Assembly: GCA_947500135.1 (NCBI GenBank)
Contig: CANMQX010000006.1
Coordinates: 248,001-312,000 of the forward strand
Reading direction: 5' to 3'
Length of the DNA: 64,000 nt
DNA from: an uncultured Paracoccaceae bacterium
GTDB lineage: Bacteria > Pseudomonadota > Alphaproteobacteria > Rhodobacterales > Rhodobacteraceae
The stretch's first letter is position 1, and each line of letters begins with the position of its first letter. The position numbers and the translations under genes were made by a program. Positions 1 through 8,512 of this stretch are shown here, one piece after another. The notes under the pieces are model-generated. The model saw only the letters and a list, made by a program, of their open reading frames with translations. It was not told where the DNA came from and did no database searches.

Positions 1-47
1 GTAATCCTTAAAACGCGCATTCGCGCATGAAAGAAAGGCAAACCCTG

Positions 48-554
48 ATGAACATCGACAAAAAGATCGCTGATGATCTTGTCGCCAACGATGTCTCATT
101 CGTGACCACCGTACCCTGCAAGCAGCTGGCCGGTGTCATCGAAGAGATTGACCAACGCGACGATATTTTCCACATCCCGTCCAATAAAGAAGACGAAGGT
201 ATGGGGCTTTGCGCCGGGGCCTTTATGGGCGGCAAACGGCCTGCGATCATCATGCAGAACACGGCCATCGGGGTGACGATCAACACGCTGGCTACGCTGA
301 CGCAATTCTACCGGATGCCGCTGCCGATGATCATTTCCTATCGGGGTGAATTGCGCGAACCGGTCGCCTGTCAGGTCGAAATGGCGGTACATACAAAGGC
401 CCTACTGGCCCAGTTGAACATCCCCACCTACCATTTCCACTGGCAAAAAGACGTCGAGGAATTCGACAACATCCTGAAATACACCTTCATGTGCAACAAA
501 CCCGTGGCGATCCTGACCGACGCCAACTTCTGGGGAGGCTATGGCGACCAATGA
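48..554 (+). CDS. comD: Sulfopyruvate decarboxylase-like, alpha subunit (TPP enzyme, PYR domain)
   Basis: This 168-residue protein looks like the pyrimidine-binding half of a split thiamine-diphosphate decarboxylase. Members convert sulfopyruvate to sulfoacetaldehyde in the cytoplasm together with a separate PP-domain subunit, and that partner is encoded next. A conserved Glu in the segment N-K-E-D-E-G-M-G (about residues 46-53) fits the cofactor-activating Glu of the family. I chose the ATG at 48 because a GAAAGG ribosome site lies just ahead of it; an in-frame ATG at 27 would add seven residues. The stop overlaps the next start by 4 bases (ATGA). A phosphonopyruvate decarboxylase is the main alternative, but those are usually single chains. 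Confidence 0.8.
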   Translation: MNIDKKIADDLVANDVSFVTTVPCKQLAGVIEEIDQRDDIFHIPSNKEDEGMGLCAGAFMGGKRPAIIMQNTAIGVTINTLATLTQFYRMPLPMIISYRGELREPVACQVEMAVHTKALLAQLNIPTYHFHWQKDVEEFDNILKYTFMCNKPVAILTDANFWGGYGDQ

Positions 555-1105
555 TCCGTTCTGAAATTCTCAAAGAAATCGCCCCGATCATCCGTGATCA
601 CCTTGTGGTCTGCAATATCGGTCTGCCCAGCCAAGAGCTACATATGATCGACGACCAACCCACCAATTTCTACATGTTGGGCACAATGGGGCTGTCATCC
701 TCCATCGGATTCGGCTTGGCGCTTGCGCAGGACAAACCCGTCATCTCGATCGATGGGGACGGGTCGGTTCTGACCAACCTTGGCACCTTGCCAACCATCG
801 CCAATAACGCGACAGGCAACTACACGCTGCTGATCATCGATAACGGGTCCTACGGGTCCACCGGGGACCAGCCGACCTATGCCGGGCGCAAGACATCGCT
901 CGCTGCTGTGGCAACCGCATGCGGCTGCGACAACGTGGTCGAGGTGCAGGACAGGGACCTTGGCCCCGTTTTGCAAAGCGCTATCGACAGTGATGAGATG
1001 ACGATCATCGTCTGCAAATGTGACAGCGGCAATATCAAGCTGCCGGTCATCACAATGGACCCGGTCGTGATCCGTCACCGCTTCATGGAAGCCGTCAAAG
1101 CCTGA
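551..1105 (+). CDS. comE: Sulfopyruvate decarboxylase-like, beta subunit (TPP enzyme, PP domain)
   Basis: This 184-residue protein is the diphosphate-binding half of the TPP enzyme. The TPP/Mg motif is visible: G-D-G-S at residues 69-72, followed about 26 residues later by D-N-G-S-Y (97-101). It should pair with the preceding alpha subunit to decarboxylate a 3-carbon 2-oxo acid with a sulfonate (or phosphonate) tail. The ATG at 551 overlaps the alpha-subunit stop and is preferred over an upstream in-frame start at 491. The stop overlaps the next start by one base (TGATG), so the three genes are probably translated as one operon. The substrate is inferred from family and subunit split, not proven. 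Confidence 0.8.
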   Translation: MIRSEILKEIAPIIRDHLVVCNIGLPSQELHMIDDQPTNFYMLGTMGLSSSIGFGLALAQDKPVISIDGDGSVLTNLGTLPTIANNATGNYTLLIIDNGSYGSTGDQPTYAGRKTSLAAVATACGCDNVVEVQDRDLGPVLQSAIDSDEMTIIVCKCDSGNIKLPVITMDPVVIRHRFMEAVKA

Positions 1106-2202
1106 TGGGCGCGAGCGCCATCCATAGCGCAGATGACGCCCGCCGATTGGCCAAGCGGCGCCTGCCATGGATGGTGTTCGACTATATTGATGGCTCCGCT
1201 GGGGCCGAAACAGGGGCGGCGCGCAACCGGGCCGCCCTTGATGCCGCTACCCTGCGCCCACGTATCCTGCGCGATACTAGCCAGCGGTCACTTGCCGTGC
1301 CACTTTTTGGCAAAACGGCAGGGCGTCCTTTTGGAATTGCGCCCATGGGCATGTGCAACCTGTCCGCGCCAGGGGCTGACCTGATGTTGGCCCGGCTCGC
1401 CGCACGTCACAACATCCCGCATGGCGTTTCAACCGTCGCATCCACCCCGATGGAAAAGATCATTCAGGTGGCCGAAGGTAACGCCTGGTTCCAGCTCTAT
1501 TTCAGCGGCGACGGCAGTGGGACGTTCAAACTGGTCGAACGGGCCAAGGCGGCAGGCTATGGCACCCTTGTCGTAACCGTCGACGTGCCAGAGGTCGGGC
1601 GACGTCCGCGCGAATTGCGCCATGGGTTTAAGATGCCCTTCAAAATCGGGCCAAAGCAGTTCATCGACTTTGCCCTGCATCCACGTTGGTCACTGACATC
1701 GCTGGCGGCGGGCAAGCCGCAAATGGCCAATTTCGACATGGACGGGTATGAATTCGACCGCACCGAAAGCCGGGCCCGCGCAACATGGGATACGCTGAAA
1801 CAACTGCGCGACATCTGGAATGGCAACCTTGTGGTCAAGGGCGTGCTGGATGCCGAAGACGCCGTTCAACTGAAATCCGAAGGGGTGGACGCGATCCAAG
1901 TCTCCAGCCACGGGGCGCGACAATTGGAAAGCGCGCCAGCACCATTCGCCATGCTACCTACGATAAGGAAAGCGGTCGGCCCCGATTTCCCGCTGTTTTT
2001 CGATAGCGGTTTACGGTCTGGTGAGGATGCGTTGAAAGCATTGCAAGCCGGTGCCGATTTCACCTTCTTCGGGCGGATCCTGCAATTCGCCATCGCGGCG
2101 GCCGGGGCAGATGGGCTGAACCAGCTTTTTGACGTGCTGAGCGATGAGATGAGCATCGCCATGGCGCAGATCGGTATGACGCAGATCGGCAAGACACCAT
2201 AG
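1105..2202 (+). CDS. FMN-dependent alpha-hydroxy-acid oxidase/dehydrogenase
   Basis: This 365-residue TIM-barrel enzyme belongs to the lactate/glycolate/mandelate oxidase family. It shows F-D-Y-I-D-G-S-A-G near residue 25, an active-site Lys in V-V-K-G (about 245), the catalytic His in S-S-H-G-A-R-Q-L (His269) and the FMN phosphate segment D-S-G-L-R-S-G (about 300-306). No signal peptide or membrane segment is obvious. Overlap with the comDE-like genes suggests it makes their 2-oxo acid substrate, for example by oxidising 3-sulfolactate to sulfopyruvate. That substrate is an inference; lactate-type or other 2-hydroxy acids remain possible. Confidence 0.85.
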   Translation: MGASAIHSADDARRLAKRRLPWMVFDYIDGSAGAETGAARNRAALDAATLRPRILRDTSQRSLAVPLFGKTAGRPFGIAPMGMCNLSAPGADLMLARLAARHNIPHGVSTVASTPMEKIIQVAEGNAWFQLYFSGDGSGTFKLVERAKAAGYGTLVVTVDVPEVGRRPRELRHGFKMPFKIGPKQFIDFALHPRWSLTSLAAGKPQMANFDMDGYEFDRTESRARATWDTLKQLRDIWNGNLVVKGVLDAEDAVQLKSEGVDAIQVSSHGARQLESAPAPFAMLPTIRKAVGPDFPLFFDSGLRSGEDALKALQAGADFTFFGRILQFAIAAAGADGLNQLFDVLSDEMSIAMAQIGMTQIGKTP

Positions 2203-2309
2203 GATCCAAGCCACGTCAAACTTGTGCCCGAATGGCCAGACATTGTCCTGACCGAAAGAGGCCGCCGCAATCTGGTGTGACGCGGACAAACCTTTTGTAT
2301 GGGAAGCTG

Positions 2310-3308
2310 ATGCCTTCATATTCCAGGAAATTGCGTATCGCCCTAGTGATCTGTAGCCTGTTCATGCCAGCGGCCGGGGTCGCCGATGATGGCGTTTCAT
2401 TTACACTGACGGATGGGCGCACCGTGGCACCCCTCGACAGTTTCCGGGAATGCGACCAATGCCCGGGAATGATCGTGATACCGCCGGGGTCGTTCATGAT
2501 GGGGGCGATAGAGGGGGAGTCCCGTAACCCTCGTGATGTTCACAGGGAAAATGCGACCGGGCGCGTGCGCGGCCCGGATGAAATAAACATCATACCTTTT
2601 GAACATCCGCGCCACCCGGTCGAAATGGACATCCCTTTCGCCATGGGTCGCAATGAGGTCACGCATCGTGAATGGATGACATGCGTTGCGGATGGAGGGT
2701 GCAGCCATGTGCCAGATCATTCCGTTGCCGCGCCTAACAAGAATACACGGCTTGGTCCCAACCATCCGGTGATCAACGTTTCTTATCTTGATGCGCTAGA
2801 ATACGCTGATTGGCTGAATTCCAAACTGGGCAATGACGTATACCGATTGCCGACAGAAGCGGAATGGGAATACGCGGCACGCGCCGGGACTGAAACCCGG
2901 TTTGCTCAGGGTGATGACCTGACGGCAGACCAAGCCAATTTTTCGCGTCATGTAACTGAACGCCTGAGAGGTGTGAAGATGCCTTTGCTCGTCAACAGGC
3001 GTATCCCGGTGCCGGTCGATGACCTGGACGCGGCAAATGCTTGGGGTCTGCGTCACATGTCCGGAAATGTTTATGAATGGACTCAATCTTGCTGGTCAGC
3101 CGAACATCTGGGCCTGTCCACTGCCAGCGCATATCTGGCAATCGGGGATTCGCAGAACCCATGTAACCGCGTTAGCAAAGGCGGATCATTTAATGCTGCA
3201 ATGGATAATCTTCGCCCAGCTTCGCGACACGGACCGTTCGAAACACGCAGACGCGACAACTTAGGATTTCGTCTAATGCGAGAATTCAGAGGGGCTGTTG
3301 GAGACTAG
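2310..3308 (+). CDS. Exported SUMF1/formylglycine-generating-enzyme-like protein lacking the active cysteines
   Basis: This 332-residue protein has an N-terminal signal peptide (hydrophobic stretch about residues 10-25) and a full FGE-sulfatase fold: P-G-S-F-M-M-G near the start, Y-R-L-P-T-E-A-E-W-E-Y-A-A in the middle, M-S-G-N-V-Y-E-W and a final N-L-G-F-R. Bona fide formylglycine-generating enzymes carry a Cys-x4-Cys copper site after the G-G-S-F/Y segment. Here the stretch reads G-G-S-F-N-A-A-M-D-N-L, so both cysteines are missing. A binding or other SUMF1-fold role is more likely than sulfatase activation. I chose the ATG at 2310 because it gives the signal peptide. GC content is locally low (26 of 60 bases at 2761-2820), suggesting transfer. 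Confidence 0.8.
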   Translation: MPSYSRKLRIALVICSLFMPAAGVADDGVSFTLTDGRTVAPLDSFRECDQCPGMIVIPPGSFMMGAIEGESRNPRDVHRENATGRVRGPDEINIIPFEHPRHPVEMDIPFAMGRNEVTHREWMTCVADGGCSHVPDHSVAAPNKNTRLGPNHPVINVSYLDALEYADWLNSKLGNDVYRLPTEAEWEYAARAGTETRFAQGDDLTADQANFSRHVTERLRGVKMPLLVNRRIPVPVDDLDAANAWGLRHMSGNVYEWTQSCWSAEHLGLSTASAYLAIGDSQNPCNRVSKGGSFNAAMDNLRPASRHGPFETRRRDNLGFRLMREFRGAVGD

Positions 3309-3336
3309 AGAGATTTTCCGAGCGATGGGACGCAAG

Positions 3337-3714
3337 TTACTGCTGATCCAGCCCCATATCCCGCCGATCCTTTTTCGTCGGGCGGCCACCCTTTTCGTAT
3401 TTGGGGTTGGCGCCGCGCGCCTCTGCCGGGCGGGCTTTCGGTGCGGGGGTCAGATCTTCGTACAGGGCTTGCGCCTCGGGTGCGGGGCCGCGTCTTTCGC
3501 CGCAGGCCAGAATGCGCACAACCTTGGTTTCGCGCGCCTGTACGAATGTCAGCACATCGCCCGGGCCTACGGCGCGGGCGGGTTTGCTGACAGGTTGGCT
3601 ATCTACCCTGACCTTGCCCGCGCTGACCACCCCGGCGGCCAGGCTACGCGATTTGAAAAACCACGCCTGCCACAGCCATTTATCCAGCCGGATGGTCGGG
3701 CGCGGATCGGTCAA
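3337..3714 (-). CDS. hslR: S4-domain RNA-binding protein (Hsp15-like)
   Basis: This 125-residue protein has an N-terminal S4 domain (I-R-L-D-K-W-L-W-Q-A at about 8-17, then K-S-R-S-L-A) and a basic, low-complexity tail. Hsp15 binds stalled 50S subunits carrying nascent chain. The start overlaps the helicase stop by 4 bases, so both are probably in one operon concerned with RNA. The length matches the Hsp15 family (about 130 residues). Confidence 0.85.
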   Translation of the reverse strand: MTDPRPTIRLDKWLWQAWFFKSRSLAAGVVSAGKVRVDSQPVSKPARAVGPGDVLTFVQARETKVVRILACGERRGPAPEAQALYEDLTPAPKARPAEARGANPKYEKGGRPTKKDRRDMGLDQQ

Positions 3715-6518
3715 TCCTTCTTGAACCCCGCCAATGCGGCAGCAAAGGGATTGTCGGGATCAATCGCCTTGTCCTTTTTCGGCTTGGCCTGAAAGCTTTG
3801 CGGTTTGTGATTACCACCACCGGGCTTACCTTTACCCTTTGGCTTGCCTTTCCCGCGCGGTCGGTCGCCTTGCGGACGGGCCTGCCGGGGCGCGCGACCG
3901 CCCCATGTGAAGGTGTAAAACACCTCCATCTCGGGGCCGGTATCAACAACCTCAAGCGTGGTATCGGCGGGCACCTCATCGGTTGTCGGTGGCACCTCCA
4001 CGGGGGTTTCCGCTGGCGCCTCTTGGGGAACATCAACGGGCGCTTCGACCGGTGTGTCACCAGGCACTTCAGCCGGTGGGGTCGATGGCGCAGGATCACC
4101 ATTCTGACCCGTGGGCGCGGCAACAGCTTCGGTCGCAACCGCCTTCACCTTTTCCCGTTCGCCTTTTTCGGCCTTATATCCCAGACCGGTCATCAGATCG
4201 GAAAACTGGTCGAGGGTCATTCCGGTAATCGACAACATATCGGGGTTGGCCTCAAATCCGCCACGGCTGTCCTGATCGCGCAGCATATCAGCCAGACGTT
4301 CCAGCATATCGATACGGATCGCCCTGTCGCCCGCAGCGCGATACCCGGCCATGGCGTAGTAGCCCGGTGCTGCGTCTTTGGAGGCCGGGACGGTGACCAG
4401 ACCGGGGGGCGGGCTTTCGGGGAATTCCTGCAACCCTTTGGTCAATGACCACAACACCAGACGCAAGCGGGTCGGCGCAGGCTTTAGCAGCAATGGCTGG
4501 AAAATCGTGAACTGGCCAAAACGAACACCATGTTTGCGCAGGGAGCCACGGGCATCCTGATCCAGCGCCTTGACCTCATCGGCGACCTCACCACGGGGGA
4601 TAATCCCAAACCCTTCGGCCATGCGATAGGCAAAGCCTTTAGCGGCACCGGTCAAGGTCTCATCATTCTTCAGGGCCAGCAGGCCTTCAAAACCGGCAGC
4701 AATCTTGCGATCAATGAAATGCTGCAAGCGGCGCTGCACCTTGGCGGCAACATCAGGACCGGCCTCATCATCGACAAATGCCTCAACACCCGGCTTGAAC
4801 TGGTCGGCACCAGCGGTCAGCTTGCCCACCGCCTGATCGCCCCACATCAATCCACCCTGTTCGGTGAAATCAATCTCGGGGTCGGGGGCGTTGTAAAACC
4901 GGTCAGCACGCAAATGGAACTGCGGCACCAGTGCCGCGACCGAAGCCTGACGCAATGTCTTGGCCTCATCGGGGCTGCCCGCCTTATCCATCCGGAAACG
5001 GAACCCCTCCAACCGTCCGACGAATTCGCCTTCAACGGTCACTTCACCCTTGTCGTTCACCTCAGCCACAAGGCTCTCCTTCTGCTTGAGCCGGCGAAGC
5101 AGAATGCTGGTCCGCCGGTCCACAAATCTTTGCGTCAATGCACCATGAAGTGCATCCGATAGTCGGTCTTCTACCGCGCGGGTCTCGTCGCGCCAATGAG
5201 ATTCGTCAATCAGCCAACCCTTGCGTTGGGCGACATATGTCCAAGTGCGGATATAGGCCAGCCTTTTGGACAGCGTATCAATGTCGCCATCGCTGCGGTC
5301 AATCCGTTTCACCTGCAAGGCAAACCAATTGGCATCAACATGCCCAAGCTGGTGCAGATCGGTGAAAATATGGGTCAGCAGACCGGCATGTTCACCCGCC
5401 GAAATGCCCCGAAAGTCAGGCACACGGCAGACATCCCATAACAGTTTCACCGATGGTCCATCCGTGGCCCGGGCAGCCACCTCCGCATCGGCGGACAGCG
5501 TTTTGAGCGCGCGCAAATCATCGCTTTCGCGCACCCGGGTCAGCCAGATATCGTCGGTGCGCGCCTCCAGATTACTGATCAAGCGGCGGACAGATCCAAA
5601 TTGCAGATCACTGTTGCGCCATTGCAGTTTCTTGACCGGCTGAAACTTGTGATCGCAAATCGCCTCTGCCACGGCCTCATCCAGCGGCGGGGCCTCACCC
5701 GTTACGCCAAATGTGCCGTTATCCACATGGCGACCGGCACGGCCCGCAATCTGGGCCAGTTCATCCGGCTGCAAATGGCGCATCCTGTGGCCATCAAATT
5801 TGGTCAGGGAGGAAAACGCCACATGGCTGATATCAAGGTTCAGCCCCATACCAATGGCATCCGTAGCCACCAGATAATCGACATCGCCGTTCTGATACAT
5901 CTCGACCTGGGCATTACGGGTCCGGGGGGATAGCGCGCCCATTACTACGGCCGCACCACCTTTCGTGCGGCGCAACAGCTCTGCAATCGCATAGACATTT
6001 TCAACCGAAAACCCGACAATTGCGGACCTGGCTGGCATGCGGCTTATCTTTTTCGAACCTGAATAGGATAATTGAGACATCCGGTCGCGGCGCATGAATT
6101 GCGCCTCGGGGACCATGGCGGAAATCGCACTGCGCATCGTATCAGCACCCAGAAACAGGGTCTCATGCAGGCCACGGGCATGCAGCAATCGGTCGGTAAA
6201 CACATGGCCACGCTCAGGGTCGGCGCATAGCTGGATTTCATCAATCGCCAGAAAATCGCAGCCCATCCCCTCTGGCATCGCCTCGACGGTACAAACCCAA
6301 TAGGCAGCACGGGGTGGAACGATCCGTTCCTCACCGGTGACCAAAGCCACCACAGACGGGCCGCGCACCGCAACAATCCGGTCATAGACCTCGCGCGCCA
6401 AAAGGCGCAGCGGCAAACCAATCACACCGGTGCGATAGGACAGCATCCGTTCAATGGCGTAGTGGGTTTTACCCGTGTTGGTTGGGCCAAGCACGGCCGT
6501 AATCCGGGACGCTGCCAT
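3711..6518 (-). CDS. SUV3-type DExH RNA helicase with a P/E/T-rich linker and basic tail
   Basis: This 935-residue superfamily 2 helicase has Walker A G-P-T-N-T-G-K-T-H-Y (11-20), D-E-I-Q (93-96) and motif VI Q-I-A-G-R-A-G-R (about 255-262). The helicase core resembles the mitochondrial degradosome helicase SUV3. About residues 785-850 are a low-complexity Pro/Glu/Thr/Val linker made of P-V-E/E-A-P-like repeats, and the last about 60 residues are Lys/Gly/Arg-rich, as in disordered RNA-binding tails. Its downstream partner is the S4 protein. A role in RNA unwinding or decay is inferred. Alphaproteobacteria widely carry this gene under the plain name helicase. Confidence 0.88.
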   Translation of the reverse strand: MAASRITAVLGPTNTGKTHYAIERMLSYRTGVIGLPLRLLAREVYDRIVAVRGPSVVALVTGEERIVPPRAAYWVCTVEAMPEGMGCDFLAIDEIQLCADPERGHVFTDRLLHARGLHETLFLGADTMRSAISAMVPEAQFMRRDRMSQLSYSGSKKISRMPARSAIVGFSVENVYAIAELLRRTKGGAAVVMGALSPRTRNAQVEMYQNGDVDYLVATDAIGMGLNLDISHVAFSSLTKFDGHRMRHLQPDELAQIAGRAGRHVDNGTFGVTGEAPPLDEAVAEAICDHKFQPVKKLQWRNSDLQFGSVRRLISNLEARTDDIWLTRVRESDDLRALKTLSADAEVAARATDGPSVKLLWDVCRVPDFRGISAGEHAGLLTHIFTDLHQLGHVDANWFALQVKRIDRSDGDIDTLSKRLAYIRTWTYVAQRKGWLIDESHWRDETRAVEDRLSDALHGALTQRFVDRRTSILLRRLKQKESLVAEVNDKGEVTVEGEFVGRLEGFRFRMDKAGSPDEAKTLRQASVAALVPQFHLRADRFYNAPDPEIDFTEQGGLMWGDQAVGKLTAGADQFKPGVEAFVDDEAGPDVAAKVQRRLQHFIDRKIAAGFEGLLALKNDETLTGAAKGFAYRMAEGFGIIPRGEVADEVKALDQDARGSLRKHGVRFGQFTIFQPLLLKPAPTRLRLVLWSLTKGLQEFPESPPPGLVTVPASKDAAPGYYAMAGYRAAGDRAIRIDMLERLADMLRDQDSRGGFEANPDMLSITGMTLDQFSDLMTGLGYKAEKGEREKVKAVATEAVAAPTGQNGDPAPSTPPAEVPGDTPVEAPVDVPQEAPAETPVEVPPTTDEVPADTTLEVVDTGPEMEVFYTFTWGGRAPRQARPQGDRPRGKGKPKGKGKPGGGNHKPQSFQAKPKKDKAIDPDNPFAAALAGFKKD

Positions 6519-6546
6519 GTCATTCCCCGATCAGGGACCAGATCGC

Positions 6547-7107
6547 TTACAGCGTCTGACCCTCTAGCTGCAGTTTCAGTGCTTCAACAGATTGACGGGC
6601 TTCTTCAGACTTCGGATTGATCGCCAGAATCAATTCGTAAAGCTCAAGCGCATCGGCGGGGCGTTCCAGCTCCTGCATAATCGCGGCCAGACCGCGCATC
6701 GCCTCGAAATGGCGAGGATTCAGGCGCAGGGTTGTCTGAATATCCTCTAACGCAGGGCCCATCATACCCAGCAGAAAATAGGATGTCGCGCGGCCAAAAT
6801 AGCCTTCGGAAAAGTCAGGGGCATGATCGACCAAAGCCGAAAAATGCTCAACCGCCACATCCGGCGTACCATCGTTCAGCGCGTCCTGCCCCCGGCGCAG
6901 CAACAGATCCATCGCTGGTGAGCCGCTTTTTTCCCATTGGGCAATAATCTGCTGTTCGATCCGGGCATAGCTTGTTTCGTCCGCGTCCAGCAGCTCTTGA
7001 TACAGCTCATCCAAGGCAACTTCTTGCGCGGACAGAGGTAAGGAAAACCCCACTCCTAAAAAAAGTGCCGCAACGATATATTTGAAGCGATGTGTGTGCG
7101 TGACCAT
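6547..7107 (-). CDS. Exported tetratricopeptide-repeat protein
   Basis: This 186-residue protein starts with a signal peptide (hydrophobic core about residues 11-25, likely cut after L-S-A) and continues with about three TPR units, for example G-Y-F-G-R-A-T-S-Y-F-L-L-G and P-R-H-F-E-A-M-R-G-L-A. It is probably a periplasmic scaffold of unknown partner. The ATG at 7107 is preferred over an in-frame GTG at 7125 because it gives a cleaner signal peptide. It lies 28 bases upstream of the helicase on the same strand. Confidence 0.8.
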   Translation of the reverse strand: MVTHTHRFKYIVAALFLGVGFSLPLSAQEVALDELYQELLDADETSYARIEQQIIAQWEKSGSPAMDLLLRRGQDALNDGTPDVAVEHFSALVDHAPDFSEGYFGRATSYFLLGMMGPALEDIQTTLRLNPRHFEAMRGLAAIMQELERPADALELYELILAINPKSEEARQSVEALKLQLEGQTL

Positions 7108-7180
7108 AACAGTAATGTAGCGCACTGTGCGGCCAACACCAGAGGGTCGGCAGTCACATCAATGACAAAGGACGAAAAAC

Positions 7181-7471
7181 ATGAGCGACGTTGTAACCGA
7201 GGCCGTAGCCGCACTGAATGCCAAAATGGGTGGCGAGGGCTTTGATGGCACTGCAAAATTCGTGATCGAAGACGAAGGCGCGATCATGATTGATGGCGAT
7301 GGCGCCCGTGCAGGTGACGACGACGCCGATGTCACGCTGACCGCGACAACCGAAGTTTTCAAGGCGATCCTTGATGGTGAACAGAACCCAACCACCGCAT
7401 TCATGACAGGTAAACTGTCAGTCGATGGCGATATGGGTCAGGCCATGAAACTATCCGGCGTTCTTAGCTGA
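7181..7471 (+). CDS. SCP2 sterol-carrier-domain protein
   Basis: This 96-residue acidic protein consists of one SCP2 domain, with F-V-I-E-D-E-G-A-I-M-I-D-G-D-G followed by D-V-T-L-T-A-T and the typical end F-M-T-G-K-L-S-V-D-G-D-M. SCP2 proteins bind lipids or fatty acyl groups. The gene is 2 bases ahead of a lysophospholipase-like hydrolase and probably co-transcribed, which suits a lipid-related role. The ligand is unknown. Confidence 0.9.
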   Translation: MSDVVTEAVAALNAKMGGEGFDGTAKFVIEDEGAIMIDGDGARAGDDDADVTLTATTEVFKAILDGEQNPTTAFMTGKLSVDGDMGQAMKLSGVLS

Positions 7472-7473
7472 CC

Positions 7474-8409
7474 ATGCTTGACGCCCCCCTTTACGATGAT
7501 ATCGCCGATGCTCCGAATGGGGGGCACGCCAACTGGTTGAAAACCGCTGATGGCCTGCGTATTCGCGTGGGCCATTGGACCAAGGACGATGCCAAGGGCA
7601 CCGTCTTGATTTTTCCTGGCCGCACCGAATTTATCGAAAAATACGGGCACACGGCAAAGGCGCTGCATGATCGCGGCTATGCCAGCCTTGTGATCGATTG
7701 GCGCGGTCAGGGCATAGCCGACCGCATGTTGCCCAACCGGGCCATTGGTCATGTCGGCGATTTTACCGATTACCAAAAAGACGTCGACGCCGTCATCGCC
7801 CATGCAAGATCACTTGATCTGCCCCGTCCCTATTTCCTGATCGGGCATTCCATGGGCGGCTGCATCGGTCTGCGTTCTCTGATGGACGGGCTGGATGTGC
7901 AGGCGGCGATGTTCTCTGCCCCCATGTGGGGAATTCAGATGGCCCCGGCGTTGCGCCCGGTGGCCTGGGGTTTGTCCGCGGTCAGCCGGCCACTTGGCTT
8001 TGACCAGAACCTTGCGCCAGGGCAGTTTGAACAATCCTATGTGCTGCGGGCGGATTTCGAAGGCAACGCCCTGACCAACGACCAGGACATGTTCTGCACC
8101 CTGCGTCAGCAACTGCAAAGCCATCCTGATCTGGCACTTGGCGGCCCATCCTTGCGCTGGCTGCACACATCCTTACGCGAAATGCACGACCTCAGCACGC
8201 GACCTGCGCCCACTGTTCCCTGCATCACCTTTCTGGGCAGCAAGGAAATGATCGTCGATCCTGTACGCATTCAGGACAGGATGCGGCATTGGACCGGCGG
8301 CGCGCTGCACACCATCGCGGGTGGCCAGCACGAAATGCTGATGGATACGCCCAAGATGCGCAACACGATGATCGACCAGACCACCGCCCATTTTGACGCA
8401 CATCTTTAG
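7474..8409 (+). CDS. Alpha/beta hydrolase, lysophospholipase/monoacylglycerol-lipase type
   Basis: This 311-residue serine hydrolase has the nucleophile elbow G-H-S-M-G-G (about 128-133), an Asp in M-I-V-D-P and a catalytic His in G-G-Q-H-E-M-L near the end. The early D-W-R-G-Q-G segment is typical of the PldB-like family. There is no signal peptide, so it is cytosolic or membrane-associated. It probably hydrolyses lysophospholipids or monoacylglycerols, and it follows the SCP2 gene directly. Confidence 0.85.
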   Translation: MLDAPLYDDIADAPNGGHANWLKTADGLRIRVGHWTKDDAKGTVLIFPGRTEFIEKYGHTAKALHDRGYASLVIDWRGQGIADRMLPNRAIGHVGDFTDYQKDVDAVIAHARSLDLPRPYFLIGHSMGGCIGLRSLMDGLDVQAAMFSAPMWGIQMAPALRPVAWGLSAVSRPLGFDQNLAPGQFEQSYVLRADFEGNALTNDQDMFCTLRQQLQSHPDLALGGPSLRWLHTSLREMHDLSTRPAPTVPCITFLGSKEMIVDPVRIQDRMRHWTGGALHTIAGGQHEMLMDTPKMRNTMIDQTTAHFDAHL

Positions 8410-8512
8410 GCTCCGACGCAAGGCCGACGCTTTGCCGACCTTTTGCCGACAGCTGATTCTGGCATAAAACACACCGCGTGACCCGGCCATTCGCTGCGCT
8501 ATACTCTGGATC

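Noticed and set aside
3798-5162. Plus-strand frames of 200 or more codons opposite the helicase
   Set aside because: They are antisense to a fully supported helicase and show no recognisable protein features.
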